A DNA stretch of 64,000 nucleotides, from positions 62,001 through 126,000 of the forward strand of contig DEBQ01000006.1 of NCBI GenBank assembly GCA_002348605.1, given 5' to 3'. A program made the position numbers and the translations under genes. The notes beneath the pieces are model-generated. The model made no database searches, was not told the DNA's origin, and worked only from the letters and a program-made list of their open reading frames with translations. Source of the stretch: Candidatus Saccharibacteria bacterium UBA2952. GTDB taxonomy: Bacteria; Patescibacteriota; Saccharimonadia; Saccharimonadales; Saccharimonadaceae. Of the stretch, positions 8,400 to 16,857 are shown piece by piece (position 1 is the stretch's first letter; each line of letters opens with the position of its first letter).

Positions 8400-9542
8400 A
8401 TGGCTACTTTGTCGCAGCGTTTCAACAAACATACTGGTCGCATCTTCGGAACCATCCGCGCTGAGTGGCGCGAACTGTATGGTCGGTATTTTGGTAAAAT
8501 CCGTCGGTTTGATGGTAATGCTGAGCAGATTTGCGAACAAATAATCGACGAGTTATGGACCGGTGATTTTTATAAAACGTCGCTGGGCCACTTTGACTTT
8601 TTTTGGATGCGCGATTTTGGCACCGTTGCCGAAAGCTTGGTGCGCCTGGGGCGCAAAAAACATGTTCTTCACACGCTTAAATGGGCGCTTATGCACTACC
8701 GCCGCTCTGCAACGGTTACTACCTGCATCGACAAACATGGCAACTGCTTTAACGCGCCAATGCACGCCGTCGACACGTTACCCTGGTTGCTGCACTGTAT
8801 TCACGTCTCCGGCTACGATCTAAACAAATCGGAGCGTGCTTTCTTAGAACACGAACTGCGCAAGTACACACGCAAATACTTGGACACTACTGGTCATGTC
8901 CGTCCAATTAAATTTGCCGAGATGCGTGACGCAGTAATCTATGACCGCAGCGCCTACGCCGTCGCTCTGGTTGGCCGTATGGCATACTGCGTCGAGCAGC
9001 TTGGTTTACAGGACTTCCCCTATAAGCTGCAAAAATACCAAAAAGAACTTATTACACGCTATTGGAACGGCCAGTACTTTAATGCCGACCGTACGACCGA
9101 TGCATTCAGCGCCGAATGTGCCTTATTCCCCTTCTTCTTAGGCGTTATTGAAGACGAAGCATTGGCGGGCGCAACGCTTGACTATATTGTGGACGAAAAA
9201 TACGACCAGCCGTTCCCAATGATCTACACCAAGCAGCCAAAGGCATTCAAATACCACTGGTGGATGACCGCGCCCTTCATGCCTGAATACGAAGGCTACA
9301 CGTTATGGAGCTGGCACGGTATGTTTTACCTGCATACGCTCCGCCGCTTCAACCGGCCGGAATTTAAGGTTCAGCGCGAACGATTCGCGAAAGGCATGAT
9401 CGAACAGCACGGCATATTCCCTGAAATGCTAAACAAAGACGGCTCATGGTACTACGCGCCTGTCTACCGCGGCGACCCTGGCATGGTATGGGCCGGCATG
9501 TACGTCGACCTCGCACGGCTGAAGCACCGGCGAGCCCGTTAA
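8400..9542 (+). CDS. six-hairpin (alpha/alpha toroid) glycosidase-like protein
   Basis: A 380-residue cytoplasmic protein rich in aromatic residues, with the pattern of an alpha/alpha toroid glycosidase: FDFFWMRDFG (about 64-73) resembles the WxRD element of GH15/GH37-like enzymes, followed by VDTLPWLL, YDRSAYAVALVG and WSWHGMFYL. The exact glycoside hydrolase family is not clear and the catalytic pair cannot be assigned by eye. It is transcribed alone from a -10 box (TATACT, 8387-8392) seven bases before the ATG and ends at a terminator shared with dnaK. Confidence 0.6.
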   Translation: MATLSQRFNKHTGRIFGTIRAEWRELYGRYFGKIRRFDGNAEQICEQIIDELWTGDFYKTSLGHFDFFWMRDFGTVAESLVRLGRKKHVLHTLKWALMHYRRSATVTTCIDKHGNCFNAPMHAVDTLPWLLHCIHVSGYDLNKSERAFLEHELRKYTRKYLDTTGHVRPIKFAEMRDAVIYDRSAYAVALVGRMAYCVEQLGLQDFPYKLQKYQKELITRYWNGQYFNADRTTDAFSAECALFPFFLGVIEDEALAGATLDYIVDEKYDQPFPMIYTKQPKAFKYHWWMTAPFMPEYEGYTLWSWHGMFYLHTLRRFNRPEFKVQRERFAKGMIEQHGIFPEMLNKDGSWYYAPVYRGDPGMVWAGMYVDLARLKHRRAR

Positions 9543-9559
9543 GTATAGCTAATCGAAAA

Positions 9560-9581
9560 CCCCGCACTATTCAGTGCGGGG
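9560..9581. terminator. bidirectional terminator between glycosidase-like gene and dnaK
   Basis: A nine-base-pair stem CCCCGCACT/AGTGCGGGG with loop ATTC, followed by GCTTTTT on the plus strand and GTTTT on the minus strand. It lies between two convergent genes. Confidence 0.88.
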
Positions 9582-9605
9582 CTCGTTGCTTTTTGGTAAA
9601 GCTGT

Positions 9606-11510
9606 TTATTTCTTGTCTTTTTCGTCGACGACTTCACCTTCGACTGGCTCGTCCTTGTCGGATTTTTTGTCGCCTTCTTCAGATGCAGGTGCTTCATCCT
9701 TTTGGGCAGACTCATACAGCTTAGCGCCGATCGGCATGATCGTGTCGCTCAGCTTTTTGGCTGCGGCTTCAAGCGCGTCCTTGTCGGCCGAGTCATCTTC
9801 TTTGACTTTCTTGGCTTCTTCGACGGCGTCCACGATCGTCTTCTTGTCGTCGTCCGAAATCTTGTCCTTGTATTCGTCGGGCATTTTTTCGGCCTGGTAA
9901 ATGGCGTTTTCTAATGTATTACGGGCGTCGACTGCCTCGCGCTTTTTCTTGTCTTCGTCGGCGTGAGCTTCGGCTTCTTTTTGCGCCTTTTCAATGTCTT
10001 CTTTGCTCATGTTACCGCTGTCTTGAATGGTGACTGAGTTTTCCTTACCGGTACCTTTGTCCTTGGCGGTAACGTTCAAAATACCGTTAGCATCCAGACT
10101 GAATGTGACTTCGATTTGCGGAACGCCGCGTGGAGCCGGTGCGATGCCGTCTAGGATAAATCTGCCCAGGCTCTTGTTGTCACTGGCCATTTCGCGCTCA
10201 CCTTGCAGCACGTGAATTTCAACTTGCGGCTGGTTGTCGGCGGCCGTGCTGAACGTTTCGCTCTTACTGGTAGGAATGGTCGTGTTTCGTTCGATCAGCT
10301 TAGTCGTGACACCACCCATAGTTTCAATACCAAGCGAAAGTGGCGTTACGTCGAGCAGCAGTACGTCCTTGACGTCGCCCTGCAGCACACCACCTTGAAT
10401 AGCGGCGCCAATGGCAACGACTTCGTCAGGGTTCACACCCTTCAGTGGGTCTTTACCAAAGATTGCTTTGACTTTTTCAACGACAGCCGGCATACGGGTC
10501 ATACCACCAACCAGTACGACTTCGTCGACTTCGCTAGCTTTGACACCAGCATCTTTGAGGGCTTTTTCGACTGGGTCAGCCAGACGGTCAATCAGGTCTT
10601 TTACCAGTTCTTCAAGCTTACTCTTGGTCAGCTTGTATTCGAAGTGCTTTGGACCATCGGCATCGGCTGTGATGAATGGCAGGTTGATTTCGTATTCTGA
10701 CGTGCTTGAAAGTTCTTTCTTCGCTTTTTCGGCTTCGTCTTTCAAGCGCTGCATGGCTGCTTTGTCGCTCTTTAGGTCGACACCTTCTTCGTTCTTAAAC
10801 ACGTCTAGGAAGTGGTTGACGATTCGGTTGTCAAAGTCTTCACCACCAAGGTGAGTGTCGCCGTTGGTTGAGCGGACTTCGAATACGCCGTCACCAAGTT
10901 CAAGAATAGATACGTCAAACGTTCCACCACCAAGGTCGAAGACGGCGATCTTTTCGTCTTTCTTAGAATCTAATCCGTAGGCAAGCGCGGCAGCAGTCGG
11001 CTCGTTAATGATTCGTCTGACTTCAAGACCTGCGATCTTACCTGCGTCTTTGGTTGCTTGGCGCTGTGAGTCATCAAAGTAAGCCGGGACCGTAATGACG
11101 GCTTCGGTCACCTTTTCTCCCAAGAATGCTTCGGCGTCGGCTTTGATCTTTGCAAGGATCATGGCTGAGACTTCTTCAGGGGTGTAGTCTTTGTCTCCCA
11201 TGGTTACGGCTACGCCATCACCCTTTTTGACGATCTTGTACGGCATGATGTCGTGGTCTTTTTGGACTTCGTCGTCGCTAAACTTACGACCAATCAAACG
11301 CTTCACGCCGTAAATAGTGTTTGTGGCGTTCGTTACGCGTTGGCGCTGTGCGACTTGACCAACCAAGCGTTCACCTTTTTTGTTGATAGCGACAACGCTT
11401 GGAGTGGTGCGGTTGCCTTCGGCATTCGCAATGACTTCCGGTTTGCCGGCAACCATGTAGGCAAAGGCACTGTTTGTGGTACCGAGGTCGATTCCGATAA
11501 TTTTACCCAT
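9606..11510 (-). CDS. dnaK: chaperone protein DnaK (Hsp70)
   Basis: A complete 634-residue Hsp70. The actin-like ATPase domain starts [11 protein letters not shown] (residues 5-15) and includes [29 protein letters not shown] and LVGGMTRMP. The substrate domain and an acidic C-terminal tail ([14 protein letters not shown]) follow. It works with DnaJ and GrpE, both in this window. It is monocistronic: two CIRCE sites precede it and a terminator follows. Confidence 0.98.
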   Translation of the reverse strand: MGKIIGIDLGTTNSAFAYMVAGKPEVIANAEGNRTTPSVVAINKKGERLVGQVAQRQRVTNATNTIYGVKRLIGRKFSDDEVQKDHDIMPYKIVKKGDGVAVTMGDKDYTPEEVSAMILAKIKADAEAFLGEKVTEAVITVPAYFDDSQRQATKDAGKIAGLEVRRIINEPTAAALAYGLDSKKDEKIAVFDLGGGTFDVSILELGDGVFEVRSTNGDTHLGGEDFDNRIVNHFLDVFKNEEGVDLKSDKAAMQRLKDEAEKAKKELSSTSEYEINLPFITADADGPKHFEYKLTKSKLEELVKDLIDRLADPVEKALKDAGVKASEVDEVVLVGGMTRMPAVVEKVKAIFGKDPLKGVNPDEVVAIGAAIQGGVLQGDVKDVLLLDVTPLSLGIETMGGVTTKLIERNTTIPTSKSETFSTAADNQPQVEIHVLQGEREMASDNKSLGRFILDGIAPAPRGVPQIEVTFSLDANGILNVTAKDKGTGKENSVTIQDSGNMSKEDIEKAQKEAEAHADEDKKKREAVDARNTLENAIYQAEKMPDEYKDKISDDDKKTIVDAVEEAKKVKEDDSADKDALEAAAKKLSDTIMPIGAKLYESAQKDEAPASEEGDKKSDKDEPVEGEVVDEKDKK

Positions 11511-11561
11511 GTATACTTCCCCTTTCAGTTCGTAAAAGTAGTTGAAATGTCTTATTTCATT

Positions 11562-11588
11562 TTAGCACTCCTCGTAGCACAGTGCCAA
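11562..11588 (-). promoter_or_regulatory. second, degenerate CIRCE site in the dnaK leader
   Basis: TTAGCACTC (11562-11570), nine bases, then CAGTGCCAA (11580-11588), which matches seven of nine bases of GAGTGCTAA. It lies downstream of the dnaK -10 box, so a bound HrcA would also block elongation or early initiation. Confidence 0.6.
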
Positions 11589-11598
11589 AACTACCTCT

Positions 11599-11637
11599 AT
11601 TGTATACAAATTAGCACTCTCGTGTCAAGAGTGCTAA
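11599..11637 (-). promoter_or_regulatory. dnaK promoter with perfect CIRCE operator
   Basis: The CIRCE element TTAGCACTC-N9-GAGTGCTAA is perfect (11611-11637). The -35 box TTGACA (minus strand, 11623-11628) lies in its nine-base centre and arm junction, and the -10 (TATACA 11601-11606 or TACAAT 11599-11604) follows at 16-18 bp. HrcA binding would therefore cover the -35 box. Confidence 0.93.
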
Positions 11638-11658
11638 TAGTGTAATGGACCTCTGTTA

Positions 11659-12480
11659 TTAGACTTTTATTGTCTTCTTGCGGAACAAGTATGCTGCTAC
11701 CGGCATGCAGACGATAATAATGCCCACAGACCAAACGAGCGCAAGCCAGCCATGATCACCTATTGGCGTGCCGATCATCATACTTCTGATCGCCTCAATG
11801 ACGTGGGTAATCGGTTGGTTCTCTGCGAATGGCCGGATCCACGATGCTAATGAATCGGTTGGTGCGAATGCCCCCGACGCGAACGTCAGTGGGAATACGA
11901 TAAGGAACGACATCCACTGTACGCCCTCTACACTGCCTGCAAGTACACCCATGATTGCCGAAAGCCAACTAAATGCCAGCGTGAAGATCATAAGGATTCC
12001 GATGATGACCAGCCATTCACTAAAGCTTGCGTCTGGCCGGAAGCCGAACAGCAGACCCGTCAGTAGCATGACAATCGTTGAAATCCCATTCCGGAACACA
12101 TCTGAAATGACGTGACCATTCAGAACGGCAAGGTTGCTCATAGGAAGACTCTTGAACCGGTCGACAATGCCGCGCTGCAAGTCGTTCGCGACGGCAATCG
12201 AAGTCGTAGTCGAACCGAAGGCGACGGTCTGGACGATAATTCCAGCCATCAGGAATGAAAGGTAATCGATTCCCTTCGGAAGCGCCAAACCAACGGCGTT
12301 GAACACGGCCGTAAATAGCACCAGGAACATGATCGGTTGAAAGAACGTACCGATAAGTTGGTCGCGGTTACGAATAATGTGCGTCGAGCTGCGCTTAATC
12401 ATCAGAAGCGAGTCTTTTATAGCAAGCAGAGGTTTCGGCTGTTTGGAAAACTCAAGTTTTACGGTCGACTTAGAATCCAT
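11659..12480 (-). CDS. ABC-2 type exporter permease (DrrB-like)
   Basis: A 273-residue inner-membrane permease with six hydrophobic segments. It is typical of the DrrB/ABC-2 family in length and in the segment PMSNLAVLNGHVISD followed by WMSFLIVFPLTFASGAFAPTDS. It is the second gene after the ATPase with one base between them, so the pair forms one exporter. The DrrAB family exports antibiotics or lipids; the substrate here is unknown. Confidence 0.88.
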   Translation of the reverse strand: MDSKSTVKLEFSKQPKPLLAIKDSLLMIKRSSTHIIRNRDQLIGTFFQPIMFLVLFTAVFNAVGLALPKGIDYLSFLMAGIIVQTVAFGSTTTSIAVANDLQRGIVDRFKSLPMSNLAVLNGHVISDVFRNGISTIVMLLTGLLFGFRPDASFSEWLVIIGILMIFTLAFSWLSAIMGVLAGSVEGVQWMSFLIVFPLTFASGAFAPTDSLASWIRPFAENQPITHVIEAIRSMMIGTPIGDHGWLALVWSVGIIIVCMPVAAYLFRKKTIKV

Positions 12481-12481
12481 A

Positions 12482-13444
12482 TTACTTCTTTCCTTTCGAA
12501 GGCGCTGACTTTTTTGCTTTGCCAGTCAAACTTAAGAACACATCGTCAAGCGTTGGCTTATGAATGGCCATCGACGCGATTGGAATTTTTGCTTTTTCGA
12601 GCGATGTAAGTGCAGCTTTAACGTCCTTGTTGGTATCGGCAATCATAACAGTCACGGTCAGTTCACGTCCGTCGTTATCTATAACCGATTTTCCGAGTGT
12701 CTTCACGGCATCCTTTAGCTGGCTTTCTTTCGCGAATGTCAGTTCAAGCCTGTCACGCCCAACTTTTGCTTTCAGTTCTTTTGCAGTACCTTCGGCGATG
12801 ACTTTACCCCCATCAATGACAACAATGTTATCGGCCAGCTGGTCGGCTTCTTCAAGGTACTGGGTAGTAAGTAGGATCGTCTTGCCTTCGGCTTTTAGCT
12901 GATTGATGATCGCCCACATTGCAAGTCGTGAGCGTGGATCAAGTCCGGTCGTTGGCTCGTCCAAAAAGATGACCGGCGGCGTTGCAATAAGGCTTACTGC
13001 CAGGTCAAGGCGACGCCGCATACCACCAGAGTACGTTTTAACCGAGCGACCGCCCGCATTAACCAAATCGAATTCTCGAAGCAGTTCATCTGCACGGGCG
13101 ACGGCACTTTTTTTCGTCAATCGATACAATTGCCCCATCATAATAAGGTTTTCGCGCCCGGTCAGAATTTCGTCGACTGCCGCTGACTGGCCGGTCAGGC
13201 CGATCAGGCTTTTGACCGCTTCAGGGTCAGACTTAACATCGTTACCCTCAACACTGACGCTACCGCCATCAAAATTAAGCAACGTGCTCATAATGCGAAC
13301 GGTCGTGGTCTTACCGGCACCATTCGGACCAAGTAGCGCTACCATTGTTCCACGTTTGACGGTAAGATTAAGGCCTTTTAGGACCGAGTTTTTACCGTAG
13401 GATTTCATAAGATTTTTTACGACAATCGCGTCATTACTCGACAT
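12482..13444 (-). CDS. ABC transporter ATPase (DrrA-like)
   Basis: A roughly 320-residue ATPase with Walker A GPNGAGKTT (about 36-44), signature TYSGGMRRRLDLA (about 135-147), Walker B VIFLDEPTTGLD (about 157-168) and a C-terminal DrrA-type extension of about 90 residues. A TTG at 13450 is a possible earlier start, since AAGGGGG lies five bases before it, but the ATG at 13444 is the simpler choice. A weak AT-rich hairpin with a T-run separates it from grpE, 36 bp upstream. It powers the permease encoded next. Confidence 0.9.
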   Translation of the reverse strand: MSSNDAIVVKNLMKSYGKNSVLKGLNLTVKRGTMVALLGPNGAGKTTTVRIMSTLLNFDGGSVSVEGNDVKSDPEAVKSLIGLTGQSAAVDEILTGRENLIMMGQLYRLTKKSAVARADELLREFDLVNAGGRSVKTYSGGMRRRLDLAVSLIATPPVIFLDEPTTGLDPRSRLAMWAIINQLKAEGKTILLTTQYLEEADQLADNIVVIDGGKVIAEGTAKELKAKVGRDRLELTFAKESQLKDAVKTLGKSVIDNDGRELTVTVMIADTNKDVKAALTSLEKAKIPIASMAIHKPTLDDVFLSLTGKAKKSAPSKGKK

Positions 13445-13486
13445 AGGCAAAGATGCCCCCTTAAAAAATAGTATCTTTTTACTATA

Positions 13487-13960
13487 TCACGAGAGGTCAG
13501 ACTTAGTGACCTTGACCATACTCGGCCGCATAACGATGCCATCGACTTTGTATCCCGGCTGCAATTCTTCGGCAATGATTTCATGGTCGCCATCGGCCTC
13601 GTCGTCGAATTGGACCGCGTCATGTAGATCAGGATTGAACGGGGTTCCTGCGCTGGCATCGATTCGTTCAACGCCCATGTCGCCAAGTGATTTTTCTAGG
13701 TTCTTGGTGAGCTTAACGACGCTGGTTGCCCAAGCGTTATCTTTTAATTCTTCAGGCAGGTGACTAATGGCACGTTCAATATTGTCAACGACCGGCAGTA
13801 GCTTCAATATTGCATTGGCACGACCCGACCCGCGAGCCATTTCTTTTTCGGCTTCGACGCGTTTTCGAAAATTCTCAAAGTCGGCACGTGTGCGCTGTAG
13901 GTCAGCGGTCAGTTCCGCTACCTGTTGTTCAAGTTCGTCTTGTTTCTTTGACTTTGACAC
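13487..13960 (-). CDS. grpE: nucleotide exchange factor GrpE
   Basis: A 157-residue GrpE: an N-terminal coiled coil (about 1-60) with FENFRKRVEAEKE (about 29-41), then the four-helix region and the C-terminal beta domain with PGYKVDGIVMRPSMVKV (about 135-151). It starts with GTG within TAGTG, which also holds the hrcA stop codon, so translation is coupled to hrcA. It releases ADP from DnaK. Confidence 0.96.
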   Translation of the reverse strand: MSKSKKQDELEQQVAELTADLQRTRADFENFRKRVEAEKEMARGSGRANAILKLLPVVDNIERAISHLPEELKDNAWATSVVKLTKNLEKSLGDMGVERIDASAGTPFNPDLHDAVQFDDEADGDHEIIAEELQPGYKVDGIVMRPSMVKVTKSDLS

Positions 13961-14667
13961 TACAAAACTTCCTCCAGCATGGCGCCGGTTTGGCGAACTA
14001 ATCGCATGACCCTGGCGTAACTTTGCCGCGTTGGTCCAAGCACGCCTATATAGCTATTGTCAGAAAACGGCGAACGGAACCGGCTAATAATGAGCGTGGC
14101 GCCGCTGCTTTTTCCAATCGGGTTTTCGCTACCGATGAACACGTTCAGCGGTTCGTTCGGCGCAGCTTCACGTAGCCACGGCTCCAGGTTGTCGAGCAGG
14201 CGCGCTACGTTCTGGGCATGCACGCCACCCATGAATTCTGGCTGTGAAAATAGGTTGCCCATACCAGCCAGGTATAGCTCGTCGCCAATGGTGGCAAGGC
14301 CTAAGTTTTGAGTCAGGTCAACAAGACTGTCAACGGCTGAACGAATTGCCCGGTCAGCCCGACTACCGTGCGTAGAAACGCGCGCTTCAATCGCTCTCGC
14401 ACTGCGATCGACAAGCTTCGCCTGTTCTTCCTGTTGGTTTGTCAGTAGGTTCACGTAAAAACGGTACCCTGCGTCGGTCGGAACACGGCCGGCACTGGTG
14501 TGTGGTTGCGTAATTAATCCGGCTTCTTCTAGTTTGGCCATTTCACTGCGAATAGTAGCACTCGAAACATTGAACAACTTAGCCAGCGTTACGCTGCCTA
14601 CAGGCGACGCGACTTCGGCGTATTGTTCAATGATGGCGGTCAAGATCGCGATTTGGCGTTCTGTCAT
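13960..14667 (-). CDS. hrcA: heat-inducible transcription repressor HrcA
   Basis: A 235-residue HrcA with an N-terminal winged helix (TERQIAILTAIIEQY, then VSSATIRSEMAKLEEAGLI at about 35-53) and the GRVPTDAGYRFYV motif. It is shorter than many HrcA proteins (about 340 residues) because the dimerisation/insert region is reduced. An ATG 78 bases further upstream is in frame but lies above the promoter and operator, so the start is at 14667, six bases after TATAAT. It represses dnaK, dnaJ and its own operon through CIRCE. Confidence 0.95.
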   Translation of the reverse strand: MTERQIAILTAIIEQYAEVASPVGSVTLAKLFNVSSATIRSEMAKLEEAGLITQPHTSAGRVPTDAGYRFYVNLLTNQQEEQAKLVDRSARAIEARVSTHGSRADRAIRSAVDSLVDLTQNLGLATIGDELYLAGMGNLFSQPEFMGGVHAQNVARLLDNLEPWLREAAPNEPLNVFIGSENPIGKSSGATLIISRFRSPFSDNSYIGVLGPTRQSYARVMRLVRQTGAMLEEVL

Positions 14668-14673
14668 GCCGTT

Positions 14674-14713
14674 ATTATAGCGCTGCTTGGCACTCGTCGT
14701 CAATGAGTGCCAG
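14674..14713 (-). promoter_or_regulatory. hrcA-grpE promoter with CIRCE operator
   Basis: CIRCE variant TTGGCACTC-N9-GAGTGCCAG (14687-14713). The -35 box TTGACG (14698-14703, minus strand) is in its centre, with an 18-bp spacer to TATAAT (14674-14679). The layout is the same as at dnaK and gives a leaderless hrcA mRNA. Confidence 0.9.
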
Positions 14714-15283
14714 TTACTGCGCAAGCCAAGTCTTATATGCATCAACTATTTTGTCGACCACTTCGTCGATAGGATATTTTGCTGTATCGATCACAAGATC
14801 ATAATTGCTCGTATTGTATGGATTGATGCCGTACAGTGATTCGTAGCGTCGCGCTTCACTATCCAGACGTTGTTGCAGTTCTTCGACATATTCTTCGTGA
14901 TCTTCCGGTATGTATTCGTTGGCCGTCTGACGTTCGTCCGATGCCATAATAATCCGCTTGGCCGCAATGTTCAGATCCAAATCAAGGTAGACTTTAAATG
15001 AATTTGGCATCCAATGCCATGCCGTCCGAGAATCGATCACGATGTCCGAATCGGTTCGGCCAATTTCTTGTAAACGCTGGTCGACCAAGTCGTCGATACT
15101 CGATTCCTTTTCGGCATGTTGGTTGGCGCTCTTTACGTCAAGTCCTCGTTCGGCCGCGATAGACCTAAATAGGTCGCCTGATGAAAAATGACGGTAGTCT
15201 AATTTGGCGGCCACGCCTTTTGAAGTCGATGATTTACCGCTCCCAGGTTTTCCTGCGATAGTGATGATAGAAGTTTTGTGCAT
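14714..15283 (-). CDS. cytidylate kinase-like P-loop kinase
   Basis: A 189-residue P-loop kinase with AGKPGSGKSSTSKGVA (Walker A, about 10-25), HFSSGDLFRSIA (about 32-43) and VIDSRTAWHWMP (about 96-107). It resembles the small archaeal-type CMP kinases (COG1102), which phosphorylate CMP/dCMP. A different nucleotide-kinase substrate cannot be excluded. Its promoter (TATACT, 15291-15296 minus) is seven bases before the ATG. Its stop codon abuts the hrcA CIRCE. Confidence 0.75.
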   Translation of the reverse strand: MHKTSIITIAGKPGSGKSSTSKGVAAKLDYRHFSSGDLFRSIAAERGLDVKSANQHAEKESSIDDLVDQRLQEIGRTDSDIVIDSRTAWHWMPNSFKVYLDLDLNIAAKRIIMASDERQTANEYIPEDHEEYVEELQQRLDSEARRYESLYGINPYNTSNYDLVIDTAKYPIDEVVDKIVDAYKTWLAQ

Positions 15284-15363
15284 TTGCTGTAGTATAGCAC
15301 GTCACCTCTGTTGTTCGTAAGTCACAAGCCGGGCAATAAGGATACCTGGTATACTTTAGGGCA

Positions 15364-16857
15364 ATGAAGCGTCTTACTGCATTCCTTCTATCCAATTGGG
15401 CTTTTTATATACCCCTTGGTCTGTTTGTGCTGTCTGTACTTTGGGTTGCGGTCAGTAGCATTTACCCTATGGCGTTCGACGAAGAATTTCATTATGGCCT
15501 TATTAAGATTTACGCGACTAGCTGGTTACCTTATGGCATTCAGCATACATCCGACATGGCACAGTTTGGCGCCGCAACTGCCGACCCCTCGTACCTGTTC
15601 CACTATGTAATGAGCTTCCCTTACCGTCTGCTTGCCTGGTTCGGACTTTCCGATACCACCATTATTATTTTGCTCCGACTACTCAACCTTGGCTTCGTTG
15701 TGTCGAGCCTGTTCGTTTTCCGACGAGCTTTTCTTAACGCAGGTGTCGGCAAAGTTATCGTCAATTTGGGATTGTGGCTGTTCATGCTCATACCTGTCTT
15801 CATCATGTTGGCAGCACAGATAAATTACGACAACCTGCTATTACTCATAGTCGCTTGGTCGGTTTATCTTATCGTCGATATGACTAACCGGGTACGAAAA
15901 GATGGTGTTTTGCCGCTTGCGTCAGTCTGGCTGCTTGCAATAGCTGTGCTTATTGGTATGTCTATTAAGTACGCATTCCTGCCTATTGCGCTGTCATTGT
16001 TCATTTGGTCAGTTGGACTCGTCGTCGTAAGTTTTAAGCGCCAAAAACATTCGTTCCGTGCATTCAGTACGATGGTAAAAAAGCAACTGTCGTCTTTCTC
16101 TGTGCCGGCTTTAAGCGGCTTAATAGGGCTGGCGTTGTTAAGCATATTCTTTGCGTCGCATTACGTTGTCAACCATGCGACTTATGGAAGCGCTATACCT
16201 TCTTGCGAACAGGTTTTTACCGAAGACGAGTGCACCGCCTACGGACCATGGAATCGCAATCGTGCATATGCCGCCAATCGTAGCCCGTCGTTCCAGCCAC
16301 TTTCATACCCGGCTTACATGGCAATCGAATGGTTACCCGGTATGACAGAGCGACTGACGTTCGCGCTGGCGGGAAAAACGAACGACTTTCAAACCAAACC
16401 TGCGCTGCCGGTGGTGGTGTTCGGCTACGTTGTGTTGACAGTGATTGGCGCAATCTGTTTTGTCGTCCAGGCTGTTAAACGAAATGTTACGTGGTTCGGT
16501 TGGCTCACTATTCTACTTATTGGAGTATACGTGGGAGTGCTGTCATTGCAGCTTTACGGTGATTATGTCAAAACAGCTCAGCCAGTTGCGATCAACGGTC
16601 GATACCTGCTCTTACTTTTGCCGCTCGTAGGAATCGTTCTGCTACAATCGACGGCTTTGGTGTTCAAAAAAGTACCGGCGAATACTAAAGTCTCTATTGG
16701 TCTTGGTATTATTGCCGTACTGCTTATCGGTGGTGCTGGCGTTAGCACCTACATAGTACAATCCGAGCCGCATTGGTTTTGGCCTGGCTTTGGACAAGCA
16801 AGTCAGGCGATATTTAAAAGCGTGCTGAGTGCGATTATATTACCTTTTAGGTTCTAG
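15364..16857 (+). CDS. polytopic membrane protein, GT-C glycosyltransferase-like
   Basis: A 497-residue protein with about ten to eleven membrane helices. After the first helix comes YPMAFDEEFHYGLIKIY (about 37-53), the acidic loop-1 motif typical of GT-C/DUF2142 proteins, and near the end a helix beginning NGRYLLLLLP. An extracytoplasmic loop (about 275-320) contains two cysteines. Transfer of a lipid-linked sugar to a surface polymer is a reasonable guess. It is leaderless (TATACT 15350-15355). Its TAG stop interlocks with that of lepA on the other strand (CTAG, 16854-16857). Confidence 0.6.
   Translation: MKRLTAFLLSNWAFYIPLGLFVLSVLWVAVSSIYPMAFDEEFHYGLIKIYATSWLPYGIQHTSDMAQFGAATADPSYLFHYVMSFPYRLLAWFGLSDTTIIILLRLLNLGFVVSSLFVFRRAFLNAGVGKVIVNLGLWLFMLIPVFIMLAAQINYDNLLLLIVAWSVYLIVDMTNRVRKDGVLPLASVWLLAIAVLIGMSIKYAFLPIALSLFIWSVGLVVVSFKRQKHSFRAFSTMVKKQLSSFSVPALSGLIGLALLSIFFASHYVVNHATYGSAIPSCEQVFTEDECTAYGPWNRNRAYAANRSPSFQPLSYPAYMAIEWLPGMTERLTFALAGKTNDFQTKPALPVVVFGYVVLTVIGAICFVVQAVKRNVTWFGWLTILLIGVYVGVLSLQLYGDYVKTAQPVAINGRYLLLLLPLVGIVLLQSTALVFKKVPANTKVSIGLGIIAVLLIGGAGVSTYIVQSEPHWFWPGFGQASQAIFKSVLSAIILPFRF

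Noticed and set aside
14668..14745. N-terminal extension of HrcA from the ATG at 14745
   Set aside because: It would start above the CIRCE and the -10 box and overlap the kinase gene; the ATG at 14667 fits the promoter and the family start.
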